Of a stretch of DNA of 64,000 nucleotides, positions 36,195 to 48,400 are shown piece after piece. The notes beneath the pieces were generated by a model. The model was not told where the DNA came from and did no database searches. It saw nothing but the letters and a program-made list of their open reading frames with translations. Every line of letters begins with the position of its first letter. The stretch's first letter is position 1. This DNA is from Antedon mediterranea (lineage: Eukaryota > Echinodermata > Crinoidea > Comatulida > Antedonidae): contig NC_092677.1 in assembly GCF_964355755.1 (NCBI RefSeq), forward strand, positions 17,146,101 to 17,210,100. The letters run 5' to 3'. The position numbers were made by a program, and so were the translations under genes.

Positions 36195-36830
36195 ATAGGC
36201 CTATTCATAAACTTTATTCTATTTATTATTTTTTGGCATTATAATATTTGATGATATACTGTACGCGCATTTATTATACAGTTACTCAGCACTTCAATCA
36301 TTATTAATTCCAGGACAACCAGATCATAACAAGTGATGAATCAAGGAACAAAAAATCAATTATTGTTCGTTTGCATAGGGAGATATATTCATAAACTTTC
36401 TGCTGGTTATTATATTGGCATTATAATATTTGATGATATACTGTACGCGCATTTATTATACAGTTACTCAGCACTTCAATCATTATTAATTCCAGGACAA
36501 CCAGATCATAACAAGTGATGAATCAAGGAACAAAAAATCAATTATTTTCCATTTGCAGAGGGAGATATATTCATAAACTTTCTGCTGGTTATTATATTGG
36601 CATTATAATATTTGATGATATACTGTACACATTGGTCTACAGTTAGTTACTCAGCACCTCTATTATTATTAATACCAAAATAACCAGATTACAGAAAGTG
36701 ACGAGACAACAAAATCAATGGTTTCTCTTATAATCATAAACTTTCTTCTAGTTGGCATTTTTTGATGATGTACTATACAAATTAGATTATAGTTACTCAA
36801 CACCAACTTCATTATAAAAACCTTTCAATT
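36195..36830. repeat. tandem repeat, about 183-bp unit, four copies
   Basis: ATTCATAAACTTT marks unit starts at about 36203, 36387, 36569 and 36733. Each unit carries ATAATATTTGATGATATACT, CAGTTACTCAGCAC and AAATCAATTATT-like blocks. The first two units are nearly identical, the third is diverged and the fourth is shortened, so the array decays to the right. Confidence 0.75.
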
Positions 36831-37131
36831 TGCAATGACCTACGCATTGATGTGTTGTGAACCTAGTTGGATATCATGTTATTGTTTTGTGACTGTAAAT
36901 TTTAATAACTGTTACTAATGTGTTGATATAAATTTTGCGGTACACCACATACCACATATGTATAGTTCTGAAAAAGACTGCTGAGTTTCTCAACATTTCG
37001 ATCAATATACTTTGATCAACCTCAGGAGTGACAACTTCAAACAACATATAATTTTAATTAACAAACAAATCAAAATATTTTGAATAATAGGCCATTTTAT
37101 TCCTTCCAACTTACCATTAAATTAGGAATAC

Positions 37132-37266
37132 CATAGGCGGTTCTGAGGTGGGAGAGGTTGCTGTACAGCTGTGCTCTGAATTTTGAAAATGACAAATGCA
37201 AAAGATAGGATTTCGGTCCTAATTCAGCACTTTGGGCCTCACTAATCAAAATCCTGGATCCACCAC
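37132..37266. mobile_element. 135-bp hAT-like MITE, 5-bp TSD
   Basis: The right end, read inward, is CAGTGGTGGATCCAGGATTT, almost the same as the ends of the 25513 element. The left end CATAGGCGGTTCTGAGG is a diverged version. AATAC flanks both sides (37127-37131, 37267-37271). It is probably a short internal-deletion relative of the 4.2-kb element's family. Confidence 0.65.
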
Positions 37267-37784
37267 TGAATACATACAGAACCATTCCTTTGGTACAACC
37301 CTGTTCAGGGGACATTATTTCAGTCTGTCATTTCAACCCAGATTAACTTTCAGTAAATGAAACTTGACAAGATTTAGGTTCATCTTAAAGGGAACTACTT
37401 TTTTTTGACAGATATAGAATATGCAAAAGTGAGTCGATCTTTGTATCTGATTGGTTCAATATTACAATTTAACTAGGGCTAATATAGGCTCATCTCTTCC
37501 CTTGAGACTTGCATAGTCCGGTCACCTTATGTTTTATGACAGAAAAAAAAGTATTTAGTACATTAGTCATATAGCCAATACTGCTGTATTCTGTGTTGAT
37601 GATGCATTTACAGTATATCATTTTCAGATTTATAAAAAAAATATAATTCATCATGAGGCATGAGTTTATTATACAATTAATGAATGTTTTATAATGAGAC
37701 TATTTTACAAAATGTGCAATAAGAGGATAAAATAGTGCATGGCGCATTAAAAGAAATCAATACTCTCCACCTTTAGGGCAGCTT

Positions 37785-37985
37785 CTCCTCCAGGTCACTC
37801 TTCTCCATTCTACATGGTACTGCTCCCCTCCTTCAGGGCACTCCTCCTCTATCCTGTTGGACACTGCTTCCCCTCCTCTAGGGTACAGCTCTCCTCCTCC
37901 AGAGCACTCCTTTCACTCCTCCAGGACTTCTCTCCATCCTACAGGGCACTGATACCTTCCTCCAGTGCACTGCTCCTTCAGCAAC
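37785..37985. repeat. pyrimidine-rich minisatellite
   Basis: Imperfect tandem copies of a CTCCTCCAGGGCACTG-like 15-25-base motif. An open frame over it (37814-38029) is a product of the repeat, not a gene. Confidence 0.6.
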
Positions 37986-39225
37986 TGTACTGTACTTTTT
38001 TAACAGTCTACTATTTTCATAGTTTATAAAGTTTATTCTAAAATTAACCGATTCAAATATTTTTAAAGACCTAACAACTTCAGGCCACACCTCATGTTCA
38101 TTGTTTTAATGCAAACATTCAATAGCACTTAGATCTTGTATAAATCACATAGGTCATGTTCTCATAATGTCAACATAAATGTTACCATCTGTCCTCCCTC
38201 ATGTTCTTCCTATTTATTGTCAGCAGGAGAGACAAGCTGGAGGCAATGCTCATTTATCATTTTCCACTTAATTCTTTTTTTTTATTAAGATATTTATTGA
38301 TATTCTTCCCTTAATGTATATCTTATCAGCATGCCTGGCACGTGCTGTGGTTAAGTCACGATGATAATGTCATTTTGAGTCGTTCATTAAGTTTCTATTA
38401 TCTAATCACATGACTGTAAGTAAATTATTAGACTAAATGCATACGATATCAAAAAACTACAGCTATTACAAATAATGAATAGAATATGTCTCTTTCAACG
38501 AATAAAAATAAATTGTATATCCATGACTACAAAACATTTATTTTATAACACATATTTTCTAGGCTAAGCCAATAAACAAAATATCACACTACTCCAAATT
38601 TATCTAAAAATCGCATACAAAAATTGATATTCTAATATAACCTAAACACACTTTTAAAAGGTTTCACAGCACGAACAGAGAGTGTACACTTTTGTTAGGA
38701 GGGGTATAAAGGGCAGTACACAACAGCTTTTATAATAAAAAAATTGTTAGAAAGTAGTCCTCCATGTTCCAAACCATTTCAAAGCACTTTGATTTAAATA
38801 ATTTAGATTTATATATTGAGTTTTAATTCATATATACATAATGAAAATATTGCTATAGTTTTGGCAGAATCTTAAAATGTCATTTAAGTGGCAAACACAT
38901 TGAACTTCTTGGCAATGATATCTCTGATGTTCTCAGAAATTTACATTATCTAACTTCACCTTATGTTTGGCTCAATATAAACATACTACTTCAAAACTAT
39001 ACACAAACATTGACTACAGTTTATCATGCCTTGTTTCAAAGATGTTGATACTTTTCCAAGAATAAACATATGTTAAGTTGATAAATTTGATTAGTGTTGT
39101 TGGTGTTTTCATTACTGTTTTTTAAATGTTTATTTCAAATATATGTGGCGAAATGACCTGTTTCTTGTAGCATGGGCTGTGAACACATAATATTTGTGTC
39201 ATACAGCTGCCACTAAACGGTGCTC
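37986..39225. other. AT-rich spacer, nothing recognised
   Basis: No coding or RNA signal was seen. Confidence 0.4.
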
Positions 39226-39465
39226 ATTTGTTTGTTCACAATGACAGTGGAGATGGACTACTAGACCAGAGTAAATACTCCTTATCTGAATGATGCACAC
39301 AAGACATATGTGTACACTGGACCTCCGGTTTTAAGTACTAATAGCTGAGAAGACTTTGTGCAGAAGCATTATTGAGAAGAGCCTTGAATCTGTGCCGTTT
39401 GTATATTGGCTATGGTTTGTGGCACCCCTTGCCTTAAACCGCTCAATCACTTGACTCAACTCAAC
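39226..39465 (-). repeat. SINE sharing its core with the 18456 copy, different tRNA head
   Basis: On the minus strand a tRNA-like head has GATTGAGCGGTTTAAGG (box A region) and AGATTCAAGGCTC (box B-like). The body then reads CTTCTCAGC...TTAAAACCGGAGGTCCAG and AGTGTACACA, the same core as the SINE at 18456. It ends near GAACAAACAAATG. The 62-codon open frame here (39331-39519) is therefore retroposon sequence, not an exon. Confidence 0.6.
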
Positions 39466-39887
39466 TATATTTGGAGAGGGTAACCCTAAACCCGCAAGCC
39501 AACTGTTATCCAGGGGCAATATTTTTTTAAGTTTATTGAAAATATATAAAACTAAATTTAAACTACAAACTATAAAATATAAAACATTACATTACATTTG
39601 ACAAATTAAGATAAAAAAAGTTAATATTAGCCTATTTTTAAAAAAACATGTTTTGTGGAAAATTGGGGTTTTTTTGTGTCAAATAATTTAATAACAAATT
39701 AACAAAAATAATACTACCAACATGGTCATATGACCTTTAGGGTTAGCATGTTTTTCAGTTTCATTGGGGCCTCAATTAATTTAATCTTAATTAAATTGTT
39801 TCAAGTTAATTAGCACTTTAATTAAAACAACTTGTTAGGGATGGCCTTCATACAATGTTGTATTTACATGTGGGTGGCCGGGTGCAG

Positions 39888-40705
39888 GTCAAGTCGGCCC
39901 CAAACCGTCTCGGCCAAAGTCAAGTCGGCCCCACGTCATGTCGGCCCCAAGTCAACTCGGCCTCAAGTCAACTCGGCCTCAAGTCAACTCGGCCTCACGT
40001 CAACTCGGCCAAAAACTAATCGGTCAACGCGGCCACAATAAAGTATGGAACGCAAAAAGTGCTTAATATTATTACGATTCTTACTATCCACGTTTTTAAA
40101 AAAATGAAGAAATAAAAAATATAATATCATATAAAAAAATGAACTCATTGCCGATATGAATAGAAGTACCCGCGTGTTACAAAAAACACGTGCAGGTACC
40201 GTATTTTAGGAAATCGAAGACGGAGGCCTACTACGTTCCACCATTTGGCCGTAGAAAAAATGATCGTACATCGTTTTTGTGCATGATTTGCGTTTTTTAA
40301 AAAGGGGAATCCCCCGGTCAGCGAAAACACGTAGCAGTTGTAGATATCGAAAAAGCTGGCAAACGCGCAGGGAGGCTCAGCTACGAAATTTTATTAAACG
40401 TAAATAAAGGAAAGTTGGTGAAATCATTCCTATTTTTTTTGCTAAATATATTATTGTCTAAATAATAATATTCATTAAAAGTCAGAATTATTCATAGTTA
40501 AAAAATTGTGAAGAAATATTATTTTATCAATCCCCTTCATTTGCACTTTTTGCGTTCCATACTTTAACGGGGCCGAGTTGACCGATTATTTTTTGGCCGA
40601 GTTGACGTGAGGCCGAGTTGACTTGAGGCCGAGTTGACTTGAGGCCGACTTGACTTGGGGCCGACTTGACTTTGGCCGAGACGGTTTAGGGCCGACTTGG
40701 ATCGA
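39888..40705. mobile_element. foldback element with long arms of GGCC-type 16-mer repeats
   Basis: Two inverted arms of about 165-185 bp (39888-40072 and 40543-40705) are each built from imperfect tandem copies of CGGCCTCAAGTCAACT, with variants CGGCCCCAAGTCAAGT and CGGCCAAAGTCAAGT. The order of variants is conserved between arms, and both arms end inward in AAAGTATGGAACGCAAAAAG. The 470-bp centre is AT-rich with no recognisable protein. No target duplication was found. Open frames over the arms are repeat artefacts. Superfamily not assigned. Confidence 0.7.
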
Positions 40706-41356
40706 AACCGGGTGGCCAATTCCATCCTATTGTAGGTTAAGGATTGCATAGGGCCAAATTGCAGTAATAGTTATTATTATCACGTACTGTACATGATTTG
40801 AAATTGGTTTGGAAAGTTGGGCTTTACTTTTACCATGAGAATGATAGTTTAAGTCCAGTTGTCACTATCTCTTTATGATGGCTTAATGGTTATTTGAATA
40901 TGCTTACTGAATATGACCAGTTGGAGAAAATAATAGTTTATGCATCTCCAAAATTTGATGAGGGAGGGAATGACAATGTGAAACAAATATTTGTTGTTTT
41001 GCCTAAAGGCCTAATTCATTTTTGTTTATTAGTGTCAAGAAATTGTATTGTCCAACAACAATTTTGAAATAAATGTGTTTCTGTTTGGCAGTCATATAAC
41101 ATAATACACAACCTATATTAAAAAGATGTATACATATTTTTGATAATTAATTATAATAATATTGCTGGTGATTAGGTTCCACAACAAGGGAGTGGTGGAG
41201 TGTAGGCATGATGAAACAAAGAAAAGTAGTATACAAAAAAGTAATATAATATCAGAGTTAAGTTTATTAACTGGAGTTGTGTATATGAATAGGCAATGTG
41301 ATTTAAACAGATTTGCTGTTCCGGGAACAAGTATACCCACCTATTCGAAGACTAAA

Positions 41357-41989
41357 TTAAAGCCCCATTCCCTACGTTTTTTAGATCTAATTTAAGATCA
41401 CAAACAATATTTAATGTAAAAATAGTACTATATGGTCCTATTGCGATAACTTTTTTCGTCTTTAAACGGTTAAAAATGTGAAAAATAAATCGATTCTAAT
41501 AATTATAGCGGCCCGCTATAAATCCCAAAATGCATTGCGCGCGGATTGATTTTTTTTTTTTCACCTGTAATTCGCCCACTTTTCGATCGATCGTGAAGGC
41601 AAAACAAATGGAAGACTCCTAACTTTTCAGCGAAAATACCGGGTTTTCCCCAATTTGTATCAACGGAGTCTGGCAAAAATAGAAAGACAATTAATGCAGC
41701 AACTATACAACGTCAGGCTAGGTATATAGCTAGCGTACGATGTTCGTACGTTATCGATGTTTACCAGCTAGGCCTACAAAACTAAGCCTAGCTAGGCTAG
41801 GCCTAAGACCGTCCACGAGAGGTCGATCGCCGCGAGCTACTTAGGTAGTGCATTGTTTCTCACTTTTTATCATAATTTACCATAAAACGTACATTTAAGA
41901 CAAGGAATGACATGGTTTAATGTTTTTAAAGTGATATATATGTATTATTTTCAAAAAAACGTCCAAAATTGCAGGGAAGGGGTCTTTAA
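41357..41989. mobile_element. TTAA-flanked MITE, copy 4
   Basis: 633 bp, nearly identical to copies 1 and 2, same orientation, TTAA at 41357-41360 and 41986-41989. Small differences only, such as a T-run in place of the ATATTTTTGTTTTT stretch. Confidence 0.7.
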
Positions 41990-42869
41990 TTGTCTAAAAT
42001 GGAGAGTCTGCAGGCCTTAAATAGCTTTTTTAGGATTGCTGGTTAACACCTAAAGTTGAGTATTCCAATATTAGTAATAGCATTTTACATAAATAACAGG
42101 CGATGGTATTTAAGAACCCAAGTGTAGACTTTAATTATACTGTGTACCGTATTTACTTTCTGAATTTAGTCTCTTAGTATTTGTTGCCTTTGTCACATAT
42201 TAAATAAGCCCTACCACTTAAAAAGATTAAAATCAACTCTACACTTTTTTTTTGTTCAAAATAAATTCTACAGAGTAATCATTTATACTTAAATTGTTCA
42301 TTTTCCCAATTTTCATGAAAAATCTGGTACTCAAATTACCATTAGTAATTAATAAGAAGAGAATGAAATTGTTCCTAGTGTTACTAATTCCCTCTTTGAA
42401 GTTTCTTTTTGCTATATTGATAGTCCTGTAAGTGTTACAAATTTCAAAATTTAAATGACTATTTAATTCCCAAGTAGTTTTTAAAATGTTATTTCTAGAT
42501 TTTAAAACAAGATTCTGGATAAAACCCCATTGGCTATTTATAAAAATAAAATTGTGTTTGCCTTTAAAATTAATCTTTTTTGTTAGTTTTCTTGAGTACC
42601 CTTTGTATTGTATTTTAGGAGTGTTTTGGTTGTTGAATTTTGAACTAAAAAACTATTTTAAATTGTACTCCTAAATTGTAACAGTTTATTTCATCAAAGC
42701 TAGGATGATTATTTCCTACTGTTTATTGTATTAAAGTGTTACTGATCACAAAAGGAATTTTTGTTCATTTTGAAGAAATTTTATCTTCATACTCATCGAG
42801 ATTGCTATCTCTACACTGATCTGGTTATTGAACCTATTGGCGTACATTCATAGGTGCTTGGTTATCTAT
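41990..42869. other. AT-rich spacer, nothing recognised
   Basis: The frame at 42486-42674 is hydrophobic, short and without start or splice context; I do not call it. Confidence 0.4.
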
Positions 42870-43662
42870 GGGCCTGTTTCTGCTGCAACTGCTCAAAATA
42901 CGGTATAAAAATACGGTATAAAATACGGTATTTTTTATACCGTATTTTTTAGTACCCCGTTTCTGCTAACAATACTTCTTGGGTGGTCGTGTTAAATTTC
43001 ATCTTTTTTACCCAAATTGCCATTCATTTATTTGGTCGATAATTAAAAGTCGCAATAAAGGAAGTTTTACGTCTCACTTTCAACAGCCTAGCCCTAGTGA
43101 TAGAGATGTTGTGAGAGCACAGAAAACATCGTAATGGGGACAATTAATTCGTTCCCTCCCCGAGTTATTGTTTTTTGCAATGTTGTACTGCTTTCGCAGG
43201 CTCTTCAGCTTTGAGTTTACTTGCTTTGGAGACAAGTCTATTCCATACTCCTGCTTTATTTTTTTAGAAATGTCTTTATAAATGTGGTTGTCCCATTTAT
43301 TAGTTGGCCAGACATTTTAGCTTCCCCACACATATTTATTTAGTAAAACTGTGACGTCTTCGCTCCACATTTTCGCCGAATATATCTATACACGTGTGTA
43401 AAGCAGCTGACAGCGACAGAAAATAAAAACACGAATGTTGACCTTTTGTCATGTAAAAAAAAAATACGGTATTTTTTATTGGCAGCAGAAAATTTGTAAA
43501 TACCGTATTTTATCCACAAATTTTGTGGGGAAAATATGGTATACAAAATACGGTATATTTTTTATGAGCGCAGTTTCTGCTGCCAAAAATATACCGTATA
43601 TATACGGTATTCAAAAAATACTGTATAATATACAGTATTTAGTTGGCAGCAGAAACAGGGCC
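42870..43662 (-). mobile_element. TACGGTAT-family element with Myb/SANT relic (long copy 1)
   Basis: The ends GGGCCTGTTTCTGCTGC and, read inward from the right, GGCCCTGTTTCTGCTGCC form inverted repeats, with TTTCTGCTGCCAA-like words repeated again internally. Arrays of ATACGGTAT and ATACCGTAT lie next to both ends. The minus strand at about 43085-43367 encodes a recognisable trihelix Myb/SANT-like domain with a W-S-E-D start, HIYKDISKKIKQEYGIDLSP, VNSKLKSLRKQYN and INCPHYDVF, interrupted by one stop/frameshift. PIF/Harbinger transposons encode such a protein beside their transposase. No transposase part is present. Confidence 0.65.
43085..43367 (-). pseudogene. Myb/SANT-like DNA-binding domain relic
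   Basis: In PIF/Harbinger-type transposons this domain binds the element ends and helps the transposase. The three-helix layout can be followed by eye from WSEDVTVLLNKY through IKQEYGIDLSPKQV to the SGRERINCPHYDVF end, which matches the usual tail of MADF/Myb-SANT proteins. A TAA stop near 43330 and a small indel after WGS break the frame. Confidence 0.6.
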
Positions 43663-45350
43663 TTCGTTATTCATAGAAACCTTATGTCAAAGTTAAATTT
43701 GTCATGAGTTTAGGTATAAAGTTTTTGCAATGAATGTACCTAACATAGATATAGATAAAAATGCCATTTTGTAGTTTTAATAAAGTTATTCACTTTTGGC
43801 AACAACAAAATTAAAGATTGTGTTTATAAAAAAAGACAAAATAAATAGTTACTTTTAACTGAAGGCAGTTGTATTCCTGATAATGAGATTCGGTTTTTCC
43901 TATCCAATTTTTTCGTCAGCGTGAATAACTATTTGATTTTGTTAAAAATTCATGGAGATAATACTCTTTAATGTATAATTTGTCGTTCCAATTGTACCAT
44001 ATTTCACCAGAAAACATTAAAACAATTATGCAAAGCATCAATTTTAAATTGAATCTATAAAAGATGTCATGTTTTTTGTATAACATTTTTTAATATATAT
44101 ATATATATATATTAGGAAGACAAAAATGTTAATTTTATATAAAAATATGCTCTTTGTGTATATAAAAAAAATTACAATAATTCTATACTACAGAAATGTA
44201 ATTCAAGTTGACATCATCTTAATTTTCACCTCTCTTAAAAAGTCTTTTTCCTCATTTATGGAAAACTAGATTCCCAATGATTTTCCTCTTTCGGTCATGA
44301 ACCTAAACAAATGACAACCAACCTTCATAATAACTAAACTTATCAATCAACCATATCAATTAAAAAGTCATTTTAAATCAATCAAATTTTGTAAAATTAC
44401 GCAAATATGTTTGAAACAAAATAAACCCACAGAAAGATTTTCATCTCTTGTAGACCCTTTTTACGAAGGCAAACCAATAACAATTACATAGGACCCAGTT
44501 TCTATTTATTCTCACTCAAAAATAATATTCTTGATAAATGTTTTTGAGAGCCCGACTTAATTGTTCTTGACACAACTCGTTCATAGAATTTGTAAATATT
44601 GATTGATCGTCTGCTTAATATACACCAGGATGTTCTATTTAATGGTGTGTTTTATGCCTGAAGTGGCTCCAGCGGGTTGTTGTGGATTTGGCAGGAAGGG
44701 ATCAGTCAATGATAGACACAGGCATAAGGAAATGAAGAGAATTTATGATTTTTTACTATACTGAATTGCTACTTATATTAAATTTACATTCGGAGCTAAA
44801 TTAGTTAAAGTTGTTTGAGTAAGTAGGCCTGAAAAATCTGTTAGAGGTTTCACCTGTTTATTACAAGCATACACAAAAGATGTTCTACAACAATTCTTTG
44901 AGTGGATCTGATAGGATAAGACTCAGTAGCTAGGCGATCATCTTTCTTCTCCTGTTCATAACTCTGATGCACGGCTGAAATAACTTAATATTTCGGTGAC
45001 CAAATAAATATTATAAATTATTTTCATAGGTTAGTCAAATCTCAGCGGTTCATGAATGTTGCACATAGAGGCAGTTACTAAACTATGCAGAAAGCCCCAT
45101 TTTTCCTGAAATGCCTGTTCAGACCAGCAGCGGAAGTGATGGTCAATATACAAAATGTTGCCATCCTACCTAGCCATTTCTTCTAGATAGATAGATAAAA
45201 ATTAATGTTGTTGCACAGTGAATTTTCAATTACATTTGACTTTTTTTTTGACAAGCGTGCTGAAAAATGTTGATTTGCAAGTATCCATTTTGGTGACAAA
45301 ATAGACCCTCCCTACAGTAACAGTGTATTTAAAATGTTTTAATAACATAT
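43663..45350. other. AT-rich spacer with an (AT)n tract
   Basis: An (AT)n microsatellite lies at about 44092-44113. Nothing else was recognised. Confidence 0.5.
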
Positions 45351-45494
45351 CAGGGCCGTACACAGGGGGTGGGGGGGGGGTGTGCGTACGCATTTTAAAG
45401 GGTCTTAAAATAAGTAAGTACTCAATATTATGAAAATGGTCCAAAATATATTAATCCGCACACCCACCCAAATAAAATCCTGCGTACGGCCCTG
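45351..45494. mobile_element. 144-bp hAT-like MITE, 5-bp TSD
   Basis: CAGGGCCGTACACAGG at the left and CAGGGCCGTACGCAGGAT (read inward) at the right are inverted repeats, flanked by CATAT on both sides (45346-45350, 45495-45499). A G-run follows the left end. The ends resemble the CAGGCCCGTATCCAG ends of the 1339 element. Confidence 0.7.
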
Positions 45495-45499
45495 CATAT

Positions 45500-48400
45500 A
45501 ACAAATTAATAGTCCTTATGTTTAATGCAAGCATGCAAAGTGGGTTGGTCAGTCATTGAATGCGCCACACTGATATTATGTTACATGCCATTGAACGTGT
45601 TAGTTGAAATTCACGCAGGAATTAACATTGGAAATGAGCCACCTATGTCTGGGCTGGCAGAGTATTCTAGTTTTGTTCAGTTATATAGTATAGATTATTT
45701 TTAATAATACAAATTATTTTTTATTAAAATTGTCAACAAGCTTTTGTGTGTTGCCGGCAGTGGGTCTATTAAGTGGATTAGGTTAAAATGACTTCCTTAA
45801 ATAATAAAAGTGAGTTTATCATTTAAAACAGCTTTAAAATATAGAGAAACACTGTCAACATTTTTCACTTTTAATCTAAGAAGAAAAGATAACAAAACAA
45901 TAACAACAACAAGGAAACAACAAAAATGTAAATCTTTAATTGTATTATTTAAAAAGCCTTTGAGAATTTATTTACTCAAAGCCTAAAGCCTAAACTTTAA
46001 AAACAAACAATGTTTAGTATGTTACATTTTTTCATAATATCAAAATTATATCTATATAAACAATAGTTTTTATGCAAGAGCCAGGCTTCAAGACAAATTG
46101 AAAATTATTTAAAAATATAAAACTGTCATAGCTCTAAATGACAGTGATTCTTATTTAGACATCGTAAAATACAATGCTTGATTATATCATGAGAATAATT
46201 CATCAGAATTTAAAAAACAGCTAAAGTTATTACAATATTTTAACTGGTAGGATGATGATGAATTAATTAATACACCAGACAAACTATATAATGCTAATTT
46301 ATTTCATTTAAATTAACTAATAATAATAAATAATTGAACAAGACTTTTGAATTTATTGACATGAGGTATTCACTTTCAATTTGTTTATGCATCAATGAAC
46401 AGCAAAGTCAATGACCCTAGGAATTTTGACAAGCAATAACAAGAAAAGATAATTCATAGAAGTTACTATGATAATTGACAAATTACAGGTATGTGTAAAT
46501 TAATTAAATTACCAATAGTATGGATGGTAGAGTTAATATATAGGCAAGTATGATTGAAGGTATTATACCTTCATGGTCTGCTTCTGCCATTTGATTGGTT
46601 AAAAGTTACTATATGATTCTGTGTGAGATTTGTAATGCAGGAGCTAGAAAGTTCTTTACAAATTACTTATTCACCCGTGCATATGGATCATACATCATAG
46701 AATGAACTATATCCTATCAAAGATTAAGGAAAAAATCATAGCCAAGTCTGTCAGAGGGGGTTGGAGTTTACGAAATAACCCTCCCTTTTGCTCAAGTGCA
46801 TTTTTCAAACAAGAGACCAGCAGCAAAAGTACTGATAAATAGACCAAACTTAATGACGATGTTATGGCCAGTTCTACCAGCCAGCAGGCAAATTATTTTT
46901 ATCTACTAGGTTTAGGCTTAAATCTATCTTTTCTTCAGTTGCTTATGCTTATAAGAAAAAAAGGAAACCCCTATAAAACAGATATTACCAATTGCAATAT
47001 TACTTAATATATGGCAATCATGGTATTGTGTTTTGTCATCAGCACAATACAGAAACTGAATATAATTGCTCATATAATGCATTTTCTCTATTGCTTAGTT
47101 ACCCTTGGTGTTGTTTGTATTATTGTTCTGCAATGACATATTAAAAACTAATGAAATCAACCTGCTTGAACACAAGACCCTGGGATTGTTAAGCAAGCAT
47201 GTTAAGCACCAAGTAGTGCCACATTAAATATATTATCTTTGATTGATTTAATGACAAGGAATATTATATACAAACGTCACATTTAGTTTATGATATTGAT
47301 ATTAATATGTAGAGCGTTTTATTACAGTTCATGGTTATTTTGCCATCAAACCCAATCAAGCATCAACACAAACTTTAAAGGAGGTTTCACCCCTCAGGGC
47401 AGGCAAAACTAGTGCGGATATAAAAATGCCCCCTTTACATCAGTCTCACCACACCAAGTTCCTCCCTATACCATTTTTTTAAGGAAGCTTTTTGAGACAG
47501 CCGTATTTGCGATTTATTACCCAGATGGCTTTAATCAGATTGCGAGTCTTTCCCGTTCTATCCATGCGTCAAATGTCACTGTCAGCAGTACTTTCCTACA
47601 ACTTTGTTTAAATGATAAATGTCTGTAGTTAAAAATTAAGTTAACATCTCTGGTTCTAGATGTAATTAAAGTTGCAGGCCTACATTATAGATGTCGGTTG
47701 TCATGAAATCATGTTTTTTTTTTTTTTTGTAATACTAATAATCTAATATGTATTAGTAAGCTAAGATGGCCTTGTGAAATTAAATTTTGTTGTTTTTATT
47801 ATTATACAGTATTATTGGTATTATTCAAACGAAAACCTGCACAAAGCCCAGTATTTATTTATTTTTAACATTTTACATAGATAAAATTTACTACATTATA
47901 TAATGTTCTTACAAATTGTCCATGGTGAGACAATAAATTAGAAAGATAACAAGACAATTGATCATTTAAAATATACAATTTAAGCATTCTGTTCATTATT
48001 TTATCATTTATTGAACTATATTTGGTCAATTTAACGTTTGTCCTTTCAAAATGTTTTAGAATTCATCTTTGCTTGAAAGATCTTTTTACTGTACGGTTAT
48101 GTGCTTCACTAACAAGTGTAATGCATACACAGCTGTGAATGATTTGAATGTAATTTTTCATATTAAAACAATAAATCTTTGTTTTCACAAGATTATTAAA
48201 TCCATATTTTATTAATCAAAATCATGTTGGTTGTGACTAAAGATCAGGAACAGCGATGTCATCAGGATTGTGTGACATGATCTTGTCCATCCGTGTTTTG
48301 AGACCAATGAACTAATGTTACCGGACCCTAGTTTAACATACAATACAATATTAGTATATTCAAATCCTGTATCATTTTTCCTCATCTCACAAAAGGATTG

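Noticed and set aside
36195-36740. CRISPR-like array of regular repeats
   Set aside because: Units of about 183 bp are wholly repeated without unique spacers; it is an ordinary tandem repeat in a eukaryotic genome.
39331-39519. 62-codon minus-strand open frame that reads like a small exon
   Set aside because: It overlaps a tRNA-derived SINE head with box A and box B words, and its core matches the SINE at 18456.
39832-40041. Open frame with SRPQxNS-like repeats
   Set aside because: It is a translation artefact of the 16-mer foldback arm.
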